Shown here: positions 6,739 to 8,435 of the stretch, piece by piece
Position numbering within the stretch: position 1 is the first letter of the stretch
How the letters are laid out: each line of letters starts with the position of its first letter
Source: Deltaproteobacteria bacterium
GTDB taxonomy: Bacteria > Desulfobacterota > Desulfobacteria > Desulfobacterales > JAABPS01
Assembly (NCBI GenBank): GCA_019309685.1
Contig: JAFDFT010000073.1
Coordinates: forward strand, 1-8,435
DNA length: 8,435 nt
Direction of reading: 5' to 3'
The notes under the pieces: model-generated
Databases searched by the model: none
Seen by the model: only the letters and a program-made list of their open reading frames with translations
What the model was told of the DNA's origin: nothing
Made by a program: the position numbers and the translations under genes

Positions 6739-7147
6739 AAAGATGTATAATCGAAACATAATCGTTGCCGGTTTAATCCTTTTTATTGCACTGATAACAT
6801 TTCCTGTATGGAATTATTATGTATTTAGCGGTGAAACCTCAACTGCACCGGAGATTAAACTGTCAGAAAAGGCAAAAGCCGCTAAAGAGTGTGTCCGGTC
6901 AAAAGAGTATATGAAAACCGAACATATGCAGCTGCTTGATGTCTGGCGGGATACGGTTGTTAGGGAAGCCAAACGTGTTTACGTAAGTCCCAACGGGAAA
7001 TCTTATAATATGAGTCTATCCAGCGGTGATAATTCCTGTTTAGGATGTCATGTTGATAAAGCCGAATTTTGTGACAAATGTCACAACTATGCTTCGGTGT
7101 CGCCTTACTGCTGGGACTGCCATATTGATCCGAAGGAGAAGAAATGA
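6725..7147 (+). CDS. dsrJ: DsrJ, periplasmic tri-heme cytochrome c subunit
   Basis: A 140-residue cytochrome c anchored by an uncleaved N-terminal helix (about residues 11-33, after a basic MSKNKKMYNR start), with the heme domain in the periplasm. Three CxxCH heme-attachment sites are present: CLGCH at 105-109, CDKCH at 116-120 and CWDCH at 129-133. Upstream of the hemes, the ECVRSKEYMKTEHMQLL stretch contains C56 and H67. In Allochromatium DsrJ a cysteine in the equivalent region is a distal ligand giving rare His/Cys heme coordination, so C56 is the candidate here. The start is taken at 6725 because of the strong GGAGG site. The gene overlaps dsrK by 14 nt, and its TGA overlaps the ATG of dsrO (ATGA), pointing to translational coupling along the operon. 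The redox partner of DsrJ is not established. Confidence 0.96.
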   Translation: MSKNKKMYNRNIIVAGLILFIALITFPVWNYYVFSGETSTAPEIKLSEKAKAAKECVRSKEYMKTEHMQLLDVWRDTVVREAKRVYVSPNGKSYNMSLSSGDNSCLGCHVDKAEFCDKCHNYASVSPYCWDCHIDPKEKK

Positions 7148-7941
7148 TGGAAAACTGCGGGAGAAGAAGATTTCTGAAATTAGCCGGTATCTCAGCTCTC
7201 GGTCTGGCTGCAGGGCCGGTTCACAATGCCTTTGCAGTATCTGGCGGAAGCGGCGAAGAAGCAACAGCTGAGATGACGAAAAATGAAAGCGCCATGACCG
7301 GTGACCATTGGGCAATGGTGATTGATACGAGGAAGCTGCAGACGGAGTCAGATCTTGAGCCGATAATTGAGGCCTGTCACAACATTCATAATGTGCCGGT
7401 CAACATAACGGATAAAAAGCACGAGATTAAATGGATCTGGCCGGAAGAGTTCAAGCATGCATTTCCGTCAACAGACAATCATTATGTTAATGAAAAGGCC
7501 AAACATCTGCCTTTTCTGGTGCTATGCAATCACTGCGAAAATCCGCCTTGTGTCAGGGTTTGCCCGACGCAAGCCACTTTTAAAAGGGATGATGGGATTG
7601 TTCTCATGGACTTTCATCGATGCATTGGATGCCGCTTTTGTATGGCAGCCTGCCCCTATGGGTCCAGAAGCTTTAATTTCAAGGATCCCAGACCGTATAT
7701 TGAGGAAACACATCCTGAATTTCCCACAAGGATGAAAGGGGTGGTGGAAAAGTGTAATTTTTGCGCTGAACGGCTGGCTGTTGGGAAAATGCCCGCATGC
7801 GCTGAAGCTTCAAATGGCGCAATTGTTTTTGGCGATCTCGATGATCCGGAGTCAGACGTCAGAAAGCTGTTAAAGGAAAGCTACGCTATCCGGCGAAAAC
7901 CAGGTTTGGGAACCGGGCCGTCTGTTTACTATATCGTATAA
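7144..7941 (+). CDS. dsrO: DsrO, Tat-exported ferredoxin-like Fe-S subunit
   Basis: A 265-residue periplasmic electron-transfer protein of the DmsB/NrfC ferredoxin-like family, partner of DsrP and DsrJ. The N-terminus has a Tat signal, RRRFLK at 7-12, then a hydrophobic stretch and a likely AFA cleavage site ending at residue 31. Two cysteine groups are complete: C128-x2-C131-x4-C136-x3-C140 and C160-x2-C163-x2-C166-x3-C170. The fourth group is C204-x2-C207-x11-C219 followed by Ser at 223 instead of the usual Cys. Of the first group only C78 (EACHNIHNVP) remains. By the DmsB/NarH ligation pattern this leaves three intact [4Fe-4S] sites and removes one. The ATG overlaps the dsrJ stop, with AAGGAG at 7133-7138; a second ATG follows immediately, so the start could be either of two adjacent codons. 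A 50-nt AT-rich gap separates it from dsrP. Confidence 0.97.
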   Translation: MMENCGRRRFLKLAGISALGLAAGPVHNAFAVSGGSGEEATAEMTKNESAMTGDHWAMVIDTRKLQTESDLEPIIEACHNIHNVPVNITDKKHEIKWIWPEEFKHAFPSTDNHYVNEKAKHLPFLVLCNHCENPPCVRVCPTQATFKRDDGIVLMDFHRCIGCRFCMAACPYGSRSFNFKDPRPYIEETHPEFPTRMKGVVEKCNFCAERLAVGKMPACAEASNGAIVFGDLDDPESDVRKLLKESYAIRRKPGLGTGPSVYYIV

Positions 7942-7991
7942 CGCATTAATATTTTTACTGTTAATTTATAATTAGCACAAATGAGGTGGTT

Positions 7992-8435
7992 ATGTTAGAA
8001 GCCGCATTAAAAGGAAGTAAGTGGTACTGGTTATGGATACTAACGTTGCTTGGCGTGATCGGTGTCGGATTTTTATGTTATTTATACCAGTTTATATCCG
8101 GGCTCCAGGTAACGGGGATGAGCCGTGATGTCTCCTGGGGTTTTTACATTGCTCAATTGACCTTTCTTGTTGGAGTTGCGGCCGGGGGGGTTATGTTGGT
8201 CCTGCCATATTACCTCCACGACTATAAGGCCTTTGGAAAAGTGACGATTGTGGGAGAATTCATCGCTGTGGCAGCAGTATCCATGTGTATGCTGTTTGTT
8301 CTGGTGGACCTTGGCCAACCCTTAAGAATGCTTAATTTGTTTTTACATCCCACGCCGAACTCTGTTCTTTTGTGGGACGCAACAGTGCTCAGTGTCTATC
8401 TTTTGCTAAACATTGTTATAGGATGGAAGGTCATC
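7992..8435 (+). CDS. dsrP: DsrP, NrfD-family membrane subunit (partial, cut by the right edge)
   Basis: The first 148 codons of an integral membrane protein of the NrfD/PsrC type, which exchanges electrons with the quinone pool through DsrO; the frame is open at the window end. Full-length DsrP is about 400 residues, so more than half is missing. The start MLEAALKGSKWYW precedes hydrophobic segments near residues 12-36, 48-73, 86-106 and 126-146. The motifs GLQVTGMSRDVSWGFYIAQ (38-56) and VDLGQPLR (105-112) are typical of DsrP and related NrfD proteins. NrfD-type subunits bind no heme, unlike DsrM. A GAGG lies five bases before the ATG. It follows dsrO by 50 nt with no visible terminator, so it should belong to the same operon. 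Confidence 0.96.
   Translation, partial: MLEAALKGSKWYWLWILTLLGVIGVGFLCYLYQFISGLQVTGMSRDVSWGFYIAQLTFLVGVAAGGVMLVLPYYLHDYKAFGKVTIVGEFIAVAAVSMCMLFVLVDLGQPLRMLNLFLHPTPNSVLLWDATVLSVYLLLNIVIGWKVI

Noticed and set aside
7942..7991. Possible terminator or internal promoter in the dsrO-dsrP gap
   Set aside because: The only dyad is ATTAA/TTAAT with weak AT pairs, and no -35/-10 pair with good spacing is visible.
8082..8318. Open frame of 78 codons on the minus strand inside dsrP
   Set aside because: A shadow of the dsrP coding frame; the plus-strand frame has clear DsrP motifs and membrane helices.
1..8435. Mobile element, phage, CRISPR, tRNA or defence-system signatures
   Set aside because: No transposase, integrase, regularly spaced repeats or tRNA-like folds were seen; gene content is consistent with core sulfate-reducer chromosome.

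Overview
The window carries the start of a dsrMKJOP operon from a dissimilatory sulfate-reducing bacterium. The organism is most likely a Desulfobacterota member, perhaps Desulfobacterales. This placement is inferred from the gene set, the moderately AT-rich DNA and the character of the DsrM, DsrK, DsrJ, DsrO and DsrP sequences. No rRNA or other phylogenetic marker is present, so it stays tentative.

Layout. (1) 47-475, plus strand: a stand-alone NifU/IscU-type Fe-S scaffold protein. (2) 511-3192, minus strand: a full-length aconitase A that converges on the scaffold gene with a 35-nt gap. (3) 3193-3458: a 266-nt divergent intergenic region. It holds a good sigma70-type promoter reading right (TTGACA-N17-TATAGA) and a weaker candidate reading left to acnA. 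Two inverted repeats overlap the -35 and the -10 of the right-hand promoter. (4) 3459-3995: a small RsbRD N-terminal-domain protein that starts with TTG and has no STAS domain. (5) 4075 to the right edge: dsrM, dsrK, dsrJ, dsrO and the first 148 codons of dsrP. These genes are tightly packed with overlaps or very short gaps, except for 50 nt before dsrP.

How the genes work together. DsrMKJOP is the membrane complex that links the menaquinone pool and the periplasm to cytoplasmic sulfite reduction through DsrC. DsrM (di-heme b) and DsrP (NrfD-type) are the membrane subunits. DsrK (HdrD-like) is the cytoplasmic catalytic subunit. DsrJ (tri-heme c) and DsrO (Tat-exported ferredoxin-like) face the periplasm. 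The RsbRD_N protein precedes dsrM in the same direction and probably shares its transcript, so it may be a signalling or regulatory partner. Aconitase and the scaffold protein are general carbon-metabolism and Fe-S functions, and their adjacency may be incidental.

Most of the window is recognisable biology. The parts most worth following up are the repeat-covered dsr promoter, the orphan RsbRD_N protein, an 18-codon reading frame whose stop overlaps the dsrM start, and a coherent loss of one predicted Fe-S cluster in DsrO. I see no mobile element, CRISPR array, tRNA or rRNA, and no convincing novel defence or metabolic system.
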